Assembly (NCBI GenBank): GCA_030263665.1 | Contig: SZPK01000018.1 | Location: 124,001-188,000, forward strand | DNA: 64,000 nt | Direction: 5' to 3' | Origin: Villigracilis sp024434165 | GTDB lineage: Bacteria; Chloroflexota; Anaerolineae; Anaerolineales; Villigracilaceae | In this document: positions 51,357 through 58,844 of the stretch, piece after piece | How the letters are laid out: each line of letters begins with the position of its first letter | How positions within the stretch are numbered: the first letter of the stretch is position 1 | The notes under the pieces: model-generated | Told to the model about the DNA's origin: nothing | Database searches by the model: none | What the model saw: only the letters and a program-made list of their open reading frames with translations | Translations under genes and position numbers: made by a program

Positions 51357-53429
51357 ATGTCTATATGGAACGGCAAAACACTCGGCAAGGTTCAAATCGG
51401 GGAACTGATCGCACGCGGCGGAATGGCGGAAGTCTATCGCGGCACACACACCCTTTTGGACCGCAAAGTTGCCGTCAAGATCATGCGCGACCATGTGGAT
51501 GAAGACCCGGAGACACGCGCGCGCTTCGAACGCGAAGCGCGGGTCATGGCGAACCTCAACCACCCAAACATCATCCAGATATTCGACTACGACCTCGTGG
51601 ACGGGCGTCCGTGCATCGTCATGGAACTGGTGAACGGCGCATCGCTGGGTACGTTCATGAAATCCCTGCAAAAACGAGGCGGGAAACTTTCCAACGAGGA
51701 AATCTCGCGCCTGCTCGTCCCCATCGCATCCGCTATTGATTACGCCCACAGCCAGAACATCGTCCATCGGGATATCAAGCCCGCCAACATCCTCCTGCGC
51801 GCAAAGAGCGGCACGGCGCAAACCGTGGAATCCCTTTCAGAAGACGTAGAACCGGTGCTGACCGACTTTGGGCTGGTACGCCTGCTCGATTCGACCGTCC
51901 AGACCTCGACCGGAACCGTCTCCGGTACGCCCGCTTACATGAGCCCGGAACAAGCCCGGGGCGACAAGGTGGATCGAAAAACCGACATCTATTCCCTGGG
52001 CGTGGTTTTATACGAAATGGTGGCAGGGGAAGTGCCTTTCGAGGCGGAATCCTCCTTTGGCGTGTTGATGAAGCATCTGAACGACCCGCCGCCGCCCATC
52101 GCGGGCATTCCACTGAACCTGCAAGCCGTGATCAACCGCGCGCTGGCAAAGGACCCCGCACACCGGTACGACAGCGCCGGCGACCTGGTTCAGGATTTCA
52201 TCGCCGTGTGCAGCGGGCAGACGGTCTCTGCGGATACCAAAGCGCACCTTGAAGAAATGACACAGGCGGGGCAGAAGGAACAAAAACCCGAAAAACGGAG
52301 GACCTTCCCCACGGCGCTCGCAGCAGCCGGGGCATTGCTTCTCACCATCACGGCTGGCATTCTCATTTTCGGTTTTCTTCGCCCGGCTCCCGCCTTGAAC
52401 CCAAACAAACCGATCGGGCTTGTCAGCCACCAGGATTTCAACGGGTACCTGGATAAAGTCCTGGTTTCCGTCGGCGGCTTGCCCGCCCCCAAACCGGGCG
52501 AGCATTACGAGGTGTGGTACCTGGCGCAGGGCGGCGAGATTCGACGGAACATCGGCAGGATCGCCGCGGGTGAAGCCAGCGAACAACTCTCGTTCATCAG
52601 CCCCGATGCGAAGAATCTGCTTGGGTCGTTCGACCAGGTCGAGGTCACGATCGAGCCGGATAACGATCCGCATCCCGATGAACCCTCAGGGCAGGTCGCC
52701 GCTTCCTCGGTCTTTCCGCCATTTGCGCTTGTCCATGTGCGCCACCTGCTGGTCGCTTCCGAGAACGCGCCCGAAGGTGCGCCGCTTGCCCAGGGATTGT
52801 GGACAACCATAGACAACATTGACACGTCTGTTTACGAACTCAACGAAGCCTACAAGGACGGCGATGAGGAGACGTTTCGGCTTAAGATCGAAGAGATCAT
52901 CAACCAGATTGTTGGAAATGGAAATGCCGAACTCTACCAAGACTGGAACGGGGATTCAACGATCAGCGATCCGGGCGATGGGTATGGCTTCCTGACGAGC
53001 AGCGGCGGGACCGACACCGGTTACGCAGACCAGGGCGGCGAACAGGGGTACGCCGTCCAGACCATCAGCCATGCCGAGTTTGCGGCAGGCGCGCCCGACG
53101 CCACCGAAAACATCAAGATACACAGCGGGCATGTCATCGTCTGCGTCAGGAACATCGAAGGCTGGTCGAAGCAGATGCTCGAACTTGCCATCCGGCTGAT
53201 GGATATGCCGTTCGGTCCTGAGATGGAGCCCGCGCTGGCGGAAATACAGACACTCTCCTACAACATGCTTTACGGCGTGGATACGAACAACAATGGAGTA
53301 ATCGAACCCGTCACGGGCGAAGGCGGCGCGGACACCGTCTACGAACACGCGTATTATCTGGCGGAAATGCCGCTCCTGCCGGGCGCGCAGCGCACCCCGC
53401 CGTCCGCGCCAATGAACGCCGCTCCATAA
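51357..53429 (+). CDS. Receptor-like Ser/Thr protein kinase (paralogue 2)
   Basis: 690 residues with the same order of domains as 40948-43050. Kinase: ARGGMAEVYRG, Lys41, HRDIKPAN 137-144, DFG 170-172, GTPAYMSPEQ. Membrane helix near 320-342. RskA-like segment (LDKVLVSVGGLPAPKPGEHYEVWYL), helical region, and a calcium-loop-like DWNGDSTISDPGDGYG. The extracytoplasmic parts of the two paralogues are clearly related but diverged, so they may sense different ligands. Two terminators follow. Substrates of phosphorylation are not evident. Confidence 0.88.
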   Translation: MSIWNGKTLGKVQIGELIARGGMAEVYRGTHTLLDRKVAVKIMRDHVDEDPETRARFEREARVMANLNHPNIIQIFDYDLVDGRPCIVMELVNGASLGTFMKSLQKRGGKLSNEEISRLLVPIASAIDYAHSQNIVHRDIKPANILLRAKSGTAQTVESLSEDVEPVLTDFGLVRLLDSTVQTSTGTVSGTPAYMSPEQARGDKVDRKTDIYSLGVVLYEMVAGEVPFEAESSFGVLMKHLNDPPPPIAGIPLNLQAVINRALAKDPAHRYDSAGDLVQDFIAVCSGQTVSADTKAHLEEMTQAGQKEQKPEKRRTFPTALAAAGALLLTITAGILIFGFLRPAPALNPNKPIGLVSHQDFNGYLDKVLVSVGGLPAPKPGEHYEVWYLAQGGEIRRNIGRIAAGEASEQLSFISPDAKNLLGSFDQVEVTIEPDNDPHPDEPSGQVAASSVFPPFALVHVRHLLVASENAPEGAPLAQGLWTTIDNIDTSVYELNEAYKDGDEETFRLKIEEIINQIVGNGNAELYQDWNGDSTISDPGDGYGFLTSSGGTDTGYADQGGEQGYAVQTISHAEFAAGAPDATENIKIHSGHVIVCVRNIEGWSKQMLELAIRLMDMPFGPEMEPALAEIQTLSYNMLYGVDTNNNGVIEPVTGEGGADTVYEHAYYLAEMPLLPGAQRTPPSAPMNAAP

Positions 53430-53458
53430 CAACACATCATTTACTAAACTTTATGGCA

Positions 53459-53510
53459 GTCCCGAAGGCTGGCTTTTTCCATTTGATTCTCGTGAAAAAG
53501 CCTTCGGGAC
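53459..53510 (+). terminator. Long hairpin after kinase paralogue 2
   Basis: GTCCCGAAGGCT (53459-53470) pairs perfectly with AGCCTTCGGGAC (53499-53510); the 28-nt loop contains TTTTT and AAAAA that can also pair. A strong, probably terminating structure 30 nt after the stop. Confidence 0.7.
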
Positions 53511-53548
53511 GGTTATTTCCGATAAAGTCCACTGCACAGGATTCAAAA

Positions 53549-53584
53549 CCGGGCGGCTCATGTGCTTGAGCCGCCCGGAATTTT
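53549..53584. terminator. Terminator between convergent kinase and Yip1 genes
   Basis: CCGGGCGGCTCA-TGTGCT-TGAGCCGCCCGG, perfect 12-bp stem at 53549-53578 followed by AATTTT; on the other strand TTTT also follows the stem. Serves both converging genes. Confidence 0.85.
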
Positions 53585-53609
53585 AGGGCATCGTATGCGG
53601 CTGAGCAAA

Positions 53610-54359
53610 CTACGGGGCGAACTGCATCCCGCTGAAAACTTCGCCAATGATGGGACCCATCAGCGCCATCCCCGCAAACACCACGCAGAAACAGACCAGG
53701 AACAGGACGAAGATGGGAATCAACAGCGAGCCGACCGCCGGTCCCCAGCCGAAGCGGTTGACGCCTTTGACCGCCATGACCTCCAACACGAGTGCGTAAA
53801 TTACCAGCCCAAAAGAAATCAGGTTGACGCAAAACCCCACAAAGGGAATCGCGGTGAAGAGGGCAAGCACGGAGGAGATCAGCGTGAAGGGAAAGGAAAT
53901 CGCGGCAAAGGCGTACGCAAGTTTTTCGAAGGTCCCAACGCCGCCAAACAGTTTCGCGATCCACTGCACGATGGCAATGAGAATCGCAAAGAAAAGAACG
54001 GCAAACAACCCGGCAACCGGCGAAACACAAAGCCCGGTGAGCAGGGAGGCGCCAATCGAACCCGCATCGCCGCCGGCGGGTTGGAACTGGCTGAACTGCT
54101 CCATTCCCGGAATCGAGAGTTGGGACGTAATCCCCATGGCGGAGTAGATCGCCCGCAAGACCGCCTGAAAGAGCGCGGAGATCGTGCCGGCAATGAAAAC
54201 CCAAAGGAAGGCGGTCTTTGAGTTTGCATTGGGCTGTTCGGTAAGGTCAATGAAGGTCCGTTCGTTGGGTTTGGTGATCGCCATGACCCAGGCTTGCACC
54301 CACCCTGCAGGACCGGGTTTCGATTCCATTACGGGCATATTCGAGGGCATTTGGTCCAT
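53610..54359 (-). CDS. Yip1-domain membrane protein
   Basis: 249 residues. A short cytoplasmic N terminus is followed by five predicted membrane helices (FLWVFIAGTISALFQAVL, ASLLTGLCVSPVAGLFAVLFFAILIAIVQWIA and others). The AGTISALFQ, FGGVGTFEKLAYAFAAISFPF and FGLVIYALVLEVMAVKGV segments are typical of bacterial Yip1 proteins. Their role in bacteria is not known. AAAGGAGAATGCGAA precedes the ATG. It stands alone on the minus strand, 62 nt downstream of the aminotransferase gene. Confidence 0.75.
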   Translation of the reverse strand: MDQMPSNMPVMESKPGPAGWVQAWVMAITKPNERTFIDLTEQPNANSKTAFLWVFIAGTISALFQAVLRAIYSAMGITSQLSIPGMEQFSQFQPAGGDAGSIGASLLTGLCVSPVAGLFAVLFFAILIAIVQWIAKLFGGVGTFEKLAYAFAAISFPFTLISSVLALFTAIPFVGFCVNLISFGLVIYALVLEVMAVKGVNRFGWGPAVGSLLIPIFVLFLVCFCVVFAGMALMGPIIGEVFSGMQFAP

Positions 54360-54421
54360 TTCGCATTCTCCTTTTCAAAAACGGTTTATTAACTCTACCT
54401 CATTTATAACACCGGATAAAG

Positions 54422-55774
54422 TTATCGTTCCGCTGCTTTATCGGTGATCTCCAGCGCCTTGTCCAACACATCCATGCCTTCCTGCAACTGTTCTTCGGTG
54501 ATGATCAGCGGCGGGATGATCAGGACCGTGTGCCAGTGCGTGTACAGGAACAAGCCGTGATCGAGGCAGTGTTTTCGCAGTGCAGCCATTTCCGGCGATG
54601 ACCCGTTCCATGGAGCCATTGGTTCTTTGGTTTTCCTGTCACGGACCAGTTCGATGATGCCAAACAAGCCAATATTGCGGACTTCGCCGACGGATGGATG
54701 CGCCTCGCCGAGATCCGTCAACATGCGCCTCAGGACTCCGCCCATGCCTGCCGCATGCTCGACGACCTGATCCTCCCTCATGGCTTGGATGTTCGCCACC
54801 GCCGCCGCCAGCGAGACGGGATGCGAGGTGTACGTCAGCCCGCTTTCAAAGACATGCTCATTGAATGCCGCCGCGATCTCCGGTTTCATCGCCACCGCGC
54901 CCAGCGGCGCATACGCAGACGTGAGTCCCTTCGCCATGGTCATGATGTCCGGCGTCACGTCCCAGTGTTCGACGGCAAACCATTTGCCCGTGCGCCCGAA
55001 ACCGCTCATCACTTCGTCGGCGATCATCACGATGCCGTATTTATCGCACAACCGGCGCACGCCCTGCATGTATCCATCCGGCGGGATGATGATGCCGTTC
55101 GTCCCCGTGACCGATTCCATCAGGATGGCGGCGATGGACTCCGGTCCCTCGTACAGGATGATCTCCTCCAGATGATTGACATAATCCTGCGCGAATTCCT
55201 CCTCGGAAATATCCGGGTTGGTGCGGTGGAACGTGGAGCGGTAGCGGTACGGGTCGAGGAAATGCACTACACCCGTCATCAGGTTCGGCTCCCAAGCCGC
55301 GCGGCGCGGATCGCCTGTCGCCGCCATCGCCCCGGCGGATGCGCCGTGATACGAACGGTAGCGCGCGAGGATCTTGTGCCTTTTGGTGTAACCGCGCGCC
55401 AGTTTGATGGCGTTCTCGTTGGCATCCGCGCCGCCGAGCGTGAACAGCACCTTGCTCAACGTGCCTTTGGGGGTGATCTCCGCCACCGTTTTGCCCGCCA
55501 GCGCGCGGATCTTCGTCGTCATGCCGGGGGCGGCATAAGGCAGTTCCGCCGCCTGTTCCTGCATGGCGCGAATCACGCGCTCGTCGCCGTGACCGAGGTT
55601 GACACACATGGTCATCGAGTTGAAATCGAGGTAGCGTTTGTCGTCCACGTCCCAGAAGTACACGCCCTTCGCGCGTTTCACCGCGATGGGGCTGACTTTG
55701 GCTTGCGCGGACCACGTCCAGAAAATGTGTTCTTTCGAGAGGGGGAGGATTTCGTTATCAGGAAGATCGAACAT
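54422..55774 (-). CDS. Class III (omega) PLP-dependent aminotransferase
   Basis: 450 residues. FWDVDDKRYLDFNSMTMCVNLGH at the start, substrate/cofactor loops SKVLFTLGGADANENAIKLAR and RYRSYHGASAGAMAATGD, PLP aspartate in MIADEVMSGFGRTG, and the Schiff-base lysine in DIMTMAKGLTSAYAPLGAV. Overall it is closest in character to taurine- or beta-alanine:pyruvate-type aminotransferases. Substrate uncertain. GAAGGACTGTCC precedes the ATG. No pathway partners are adjacent. Confidence 0.88.
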   Translation of the reverse strand: MFDLPDNEILPLSKEHIFWTWSAQAKVSPIAVKRAKGVYFWDVDDKRYLDFNSMTMCVNLGHGDERVIRAMQEQAAELPYAAPGMTTKIRALAGKTVAEITPKGTLSKVLFTLGGADANENAIKLARGYTKRHKILARYRSYHGASAGAMAATGDPRRAAWEPNLMTGVVHFLDPYRYRSTFHRTNPDISEEEFAQDYVNHLEEIILYEGPESIAAILMESVTGTNGIIIPPDGYMQGVRRLCDKYGIVMIADEVMSGFGRTGKWFAVEHWDVTPDIMTMAKGLTSAYAPLGAVAMKPEIAAAFNEHVFESGLTYTSHPVSLAAAVANIQAMREDQVVEHAAGMGGVLRRMLTDLGEAHPSVGEVRNIGLFGIIELVRDRKTKEPMAPWNGSSPEMAALRKHCLDHGLFLYTHWHTVLIIPPLIITEEQLQEGMDVLDKALEITDKAAER

Positions 55775-55857
55775 GGACAGTCCTTCGTGAGGAATAATTC
55801 GCGCTGCGGAACTTACAAGATACGCATCGCGTATGACGGATTATAATCCCCCGTCTC

Positions 55858-56436
55858 ATGAAACCGTTTCCATACAAACGCATCGTTGTCGTCGGCGCCA
55901 CGTCGTCGGGCAAATCCACGCTGGCAAAGGGGATTGCAGGCAAACTCGGTCTGGATTTCATCGAGTTGGACGAACTGCACTGGGAGCCGAACTGGCGCGA
56001 GGCGCCGCTCGAAGTGTTCCGCGAACGCGTCCGCCTGGCAACCCGCTCGAACGTCTGGGTTGCGGCGGGGAACTATCATGTGGTGCGCGACCTGGTCTGG
56101 CCGCAGGCGCAAGCCGTCATCTGGCTGGATTATCCCTTCCCCATCGTCTTCTGGCGGCTGTTGAAACGCACCGTGTACCGGTCGGTTACGAAGGAGAAAC
56201 TCTTCGCGGGCAACGTGGAGAGCTTCGGCACACATTTGAAACTGTGGTCGGAGGATTCGCTCTTTCACTGGCTGTTCAAAACCTACTGGCGGAGAAAGCG
56301 CGAAACGCCGCTCCTGCTTGCGCGCCCCGAACACTCGCACCTCGCGTTGATTCACTTCCACTATCCGTGCGAAGCGGAGGCGTGGATGAACGAACTACCT
56401 GCGCATCCAGGCGGCGATTTGAAGCGACCCCAATAG
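55858..56436 (+). CDS. P-loop nucleotide kinase-like protein (topology-modulation/FlaR type)
   Basis: 192 residues. Walker A GATSSGKST at 13-21, a DELHW motif near residue 40, AGNYHVVRDLVW and WLDYPFPIVFWRLLKRT, which is the pattern of small adenylate-kinase-like proteins annotated as topology modulation protein. The substrate is not known. TATAAT lies 10 nt before the ATG with no good Shine-Dalgarno. Its last 42 nt overlap the convergent membrane-protein gene. Confidence 0.75.
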   Translation: MKPFPYKRIVVVGATSSGKSTLAKGIAGKLGLDFIELDELHWEPNWREAPLEVFRERVRLATRSNVWVAAGNYHVVRDLVWPQAQAVIWLDYPFPIVFWRLLKRTVYRSVTKEKLFAGNVESFGTHLKLWSEDSLFHWLFKTYWRRKRETPLLLARPEHSHLALIHFHYPCEAEAWMNELPAHPGGDLKRPQ

Positions 56437-56883
56437 GGACACGCCCAAAACGTACATCCTCCACTCCCAAGTAAACTCCCCGCGCATGAACATGAACAGG
56501 GAGGCGATCAGCAAGCCCGCCAGCGCCAGAAGACTGATGCGTACCAGGTGACGGCGTTCCATGCCCCTGATATCCTCCCGCGCGGGCAGGGACTTAATCC
56601 TCTGCTGGAATTCGGTCAGGTCCCAGGCGAAGAGAGCGAAGATCATGCCGCCGAACATCCATCCGCCGGCAAAGTTGAACCACAAACCAAAGATGGACAG
56701 CGGCAGCGCCAGAAAAATACCGGCGCTGGAAGTCCACCTCCACCTGCGCCAGATGGCGGCCAGCCAGAAGAAACCGGCGGCTGCGACCCAGCGCGCAACG
56801 CCTTCGTATCCCGCCTGGCTGTATCCCCAGGCAAACGACCCGGCGCTGAGAACGATGCTGAAAAAAAGCGCGGCGGCAATCAT
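56395..56883 (-). CDS. Hypothetical membrane protein
   Basis: 162 residues. Two or three N-terminal helices (IAAALFFSIVLSAGSFAWGY, IFLALPLSIFGLWFNFAGGWMFGGMIFALFAW), a basic cytoplasmic loop (QQRIKSLPAREDIRGMERRH) and two C-terminal helices. GGAGGAACAGTGC precedes the ATG. Family not recognised. The 3' end overlaps the convergent P-loop kinase by 42 nt. Confidence 0.6.
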   Translation of the reverse strand: MIAAALFFSIVLSAGSFAWGYSQAGYEGVARWVAAAGFFWLAAIWRRWRWTSSAGIFLALPLSIFGLWFNFAGGWMFGGMIFALFAWDLTEFQQRIKSLPAREDIRGMERRHLVRISLLALAGLLIASLFMFMRGEFTWEWRMYVLGVSLLGSLQIAAWMRR

Positions 56884-56942
56884 GCACTGTTCCTCCTCCG
56901 GGAAAATTTTATCATCCGCCAGACCGGCATGTTATACTTTCA

Positions 56943-56987
56943 CAATTCAGTAGACAATAATCAGTGATCAGTAATCGGTAATCAGTG
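56943..56987. repeat. Degenerate direct repeats of ATCAGTA
   Basis: Several copies of ATCAGT(A/G) in tandem (AATCAGTGATCAGTAATCGG ...) lie just upstream of the DUF309 gene. Low-complexity; no function assigned. Confidence 0.6.
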
Positions 56988-56997
56988 GAAAGCGAGA

Positions 56998-57507
56998 ATG
57001 AGAAGCACCGAGAGTTGCAGTGGAGCCTTGCACCCAAAGGCAGTGGAAGGGCTGCGGTTATTCAACGAAGGGAAATTCTTCGAAGCGCACGAGGAACTGG
57101 AACTGGCATGGCGCGAGGAGGCGGGCGAAATCCGCGATCTGTACCGCGGCATTTTACAGGTGGCGGTGACGTATTTGCACATCGCGCGCGGGAACTACGA
57201 CGGCGCGGTCAAGGTCCATGGGCGAAGTTTGAAGTGGACACAAGGCTGGAACGACGTGTGCCGCGGCATCAACGTGAAGAAGTTGCGCGAGGATGCGGAA
57301 ACGGCGATGCGGGCGGTGAAACAATTGGGAAAAGAGAGAATTGGGGAATTCGATGCGGCGCTGTTTCAGCCGATTCAGTGGAATGAAAAACGCCTGTGGA
57401 TCTGCGACCGCTGCGGCAGCGAGATGTACGAGAAGAATTGCAAGGTGATCTGTCCCAACTGCGGGAACCGCTTCGACTGCTCGGATTTGAATTTGTACTT
57501 CGACTAA
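56998..57507 (+). CDS. DUF309 domain protein with C-terminal zinc ribbon
   Basis: 169 residues. Residues 10-75 are the DUF309 helical domain (GLRLFNEGKFFEAHEELELAWREE, YRGILQVAVTYLHIARGNYDGA). The C terminus has two CxxC pairs (WICDRCGSEMY and VICPNCGNRFDC) forming a zinc ribbon, an addition not usual for DUF309. The biochemical role of the family is unknown. The gene is flanked on both sides by short tandem repeats. Confidence 0.8.
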   Translation: MRSTESCSGALHPKAVEGLRLFNEGKFFEAHEELELAWREEAGEIRDLYRGILQVAVTYLHIARGNYDGAVKVHGRSLKWTQGWNDVCRGINVKKLREDAETAMRAVKQLGKERIGEFDAALFQPIQWNEKRLWICDRCGSEMYEKNCKVICPNCGNRFDCSDLNLYFD

Positions 57508-57515
57508 ACCCCGCC

Positions 57516-57626
57516 ACTATTCACCATTCACCATTCACCATTCACTATTCACTATTCACCATTCACCATTCACTATTCACTATCCACTATTCACTCTCTA
57601 CTATTCACTATCCACCATTCACTATC
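57516..57626. repeat. Heptanucleotide tandem repeat (ATTCACY)
   Basis: About sixteen imperfect copies of ATTCACC / ATTCACT. The frame through it is open for the M50 gene upstream region, but the repeat is not likely to be translated. It may vary in copy number between strains. Confidence 0.8.
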
Positions 57627-57674
57627 TTCTTCCCTCCCCACATCTGTTATACTCGCCCAAAATACATCCAGCCC

Positions 57675-58430
57675 ATGTTTCTCTTCCAAGTCCCTCCCCC
57701 CACCCGTTTCGACCTGCGCTTTTCGGTTGCAGGCATTCCGGTGCGCGTTCATCCGTTGTTTTGGTTGATCGCCCTGCTTTTCGGCTCCGGCTCCAACAGC
57801 CTTTTGGGAATCCTGACCTGGGTCGCTGCCATCTTCGTTTCGATCCTCGTCCATGAACTGGGTCATGCCTTCGCTTTTCGCCGCTTCGGTCAGGACTCGC
57901 AGATCATCCTGCACTTTGCAGGCGGTTTGACCGTCCCCGAAGCCGTTTCGTGGGGTGCGAGTTATGCACGGGTCGCGTTGACTTCCAACCAGCAAATCGC
58001 GGTCTCGCTGGCGGGTCCGTTTGCGGGCTTTCTGCTCGCCGCGCTGGTTCTCGCAATCTCGGCTACGCTTGGCGGAACGGTCGTTCCCACTTTTCTGCTT
58101 GGTTTCATCCCCATTCCGTTTGTGCTCCTGCCGCCAGCCTGGGGAATCCTCGGTGCGCTTTTCATCGCCCTCATTTGGGTCAACATCTTCTGGGGCATCA
58201 TCAACCTGATGCCGGTTTACCCGCTCGACGGCGGAAACGTGACGCGCTACGCGCTGATTCAACGCGATCCCTGGGGCGGCTTGCGAACCTCGTTGTGGAT
58301 CTCGGTCGCCGCCGGCGCGGCGCTGGCGGTCGCCGGTCTGCTCTTCCTGCAAAGCATCTACATGGCGCTCCTGTTCGGTCTGCTGGCGTTCCAGAGTTAC
58401 CAGATGCTTCAAAGCGCCGGGAGATGGTAA
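57675..58430 (+). CDS. Site-2-protease-type M50 metallopeptidase
   Basis: 251 residues with about six membrane helices. The zinc site HELGH is at 60-64 and the third ligand region is NLMPVYPLDGGN near 175-186. It lacks PDZ and CBS domains, so it is a minimal member. Family members cleave membrane-bound regulators within the bilayer. The ATG at 57675 follows TATACT (57646) and is the first Met of the conserved N terminus; a longer frame reads through the heptanucleotide repeat and is rejected. Confidence 0.9.
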   Translation: MFLFQVPPPTRFDLRFSVAGIPVRVHPLFWLIALLFGSGSNSLLGILTWVAAIFVSILVHELGHAFAFRRFGQDSQIILHFAGGLTVPEAVSWGASYARVALTSNQQIAVSLAGPFAGFLLAALVLAISATLGGTVVPTFLLGFIPIPFVLLPPAWGILGALFIALIWVNIFWGIINLMPVYPLDGGNVTRYALIQRDPWGGLRTSLWISVAAGAALAVAGLLFLQSIYMALLFGLLAFQSYQMLQSAGRW

Positions 58431-58482
58431 TCCCTGGGTTTCAGGGAGCGGTTATTCAGGTTAGCCGCCATTAACTTACCTT

Positions 58483-58830
58483 ACGCGGTACCGCGAGATT
58501 CATCTCGCCTTTGCAGAGCAGCATATTGCAGATTAACAAATTAAATTGACAATAAAAAAGGGTTTAACTGACGTTACGCAGTTAAACCCTTTTTTATTGT
58601 CAAGGCGCCAAGAGAAGAGTAAAAGGCGTAAAAAAAACCTGGCGACATGGCGTCTTAGAAAGTGTTTTGAAATTCGTTTATAACACAGATGAACACAGAT
58701 AAATTGGATTTAAAGCACTTAAAATCAACATTCCTCCGCGTTTACACTTGCACCGAACGCAAGTGCGGTGTCTGTGGTGAATTTTGATTTATAAAACACT
58801 CTCTTAGCGGTTTACTGCGTAAGGTGAGTG
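58483..58830. repeat. Composite repeat region with family C ends
   Basis: This gap of about 400 nt has no gene. It starts CCTTACGCGGTACCGC with a GCGAGA-TTCA-TCTCGC hairpin (58493-58508). It contains a perfect 25-bp palindrome (58546-58603), then a CGCCAAG-type segment. An ACACAGATGAACACAGAT ... GTGTCTGTGGTGAATT inverted repeat follows at about 58685-58790, and the region ends TTTACTGCGTAAGGTGAGTG (58811-58830). Several elements appear nested in one family C element. Confidence 0.55.
58546..58603. terminator. Perfect 25-bp palindrome, bidirectional terminator
   Basis: Left arm 58546-58570 begins TTGACAATAAAAAAGGG; right arm 58579-58603 is its exact complement; the 8-nt loop is ACGTTACG. The A-run and T-run inside the arms give a strong terminator on both strands, between the M50 gene (+) and the GAF-SpoIIE gene (-). 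Confidence 0.85.
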
Positions 58831-58844
58831 ATTAACTTGCAAAT

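Noticed and set aside
57516..57626. Tandem repeats that might suggest a CRISPR array
   Set aside because: The unit is only 7 bp with no spacers, and no cas gene is present.
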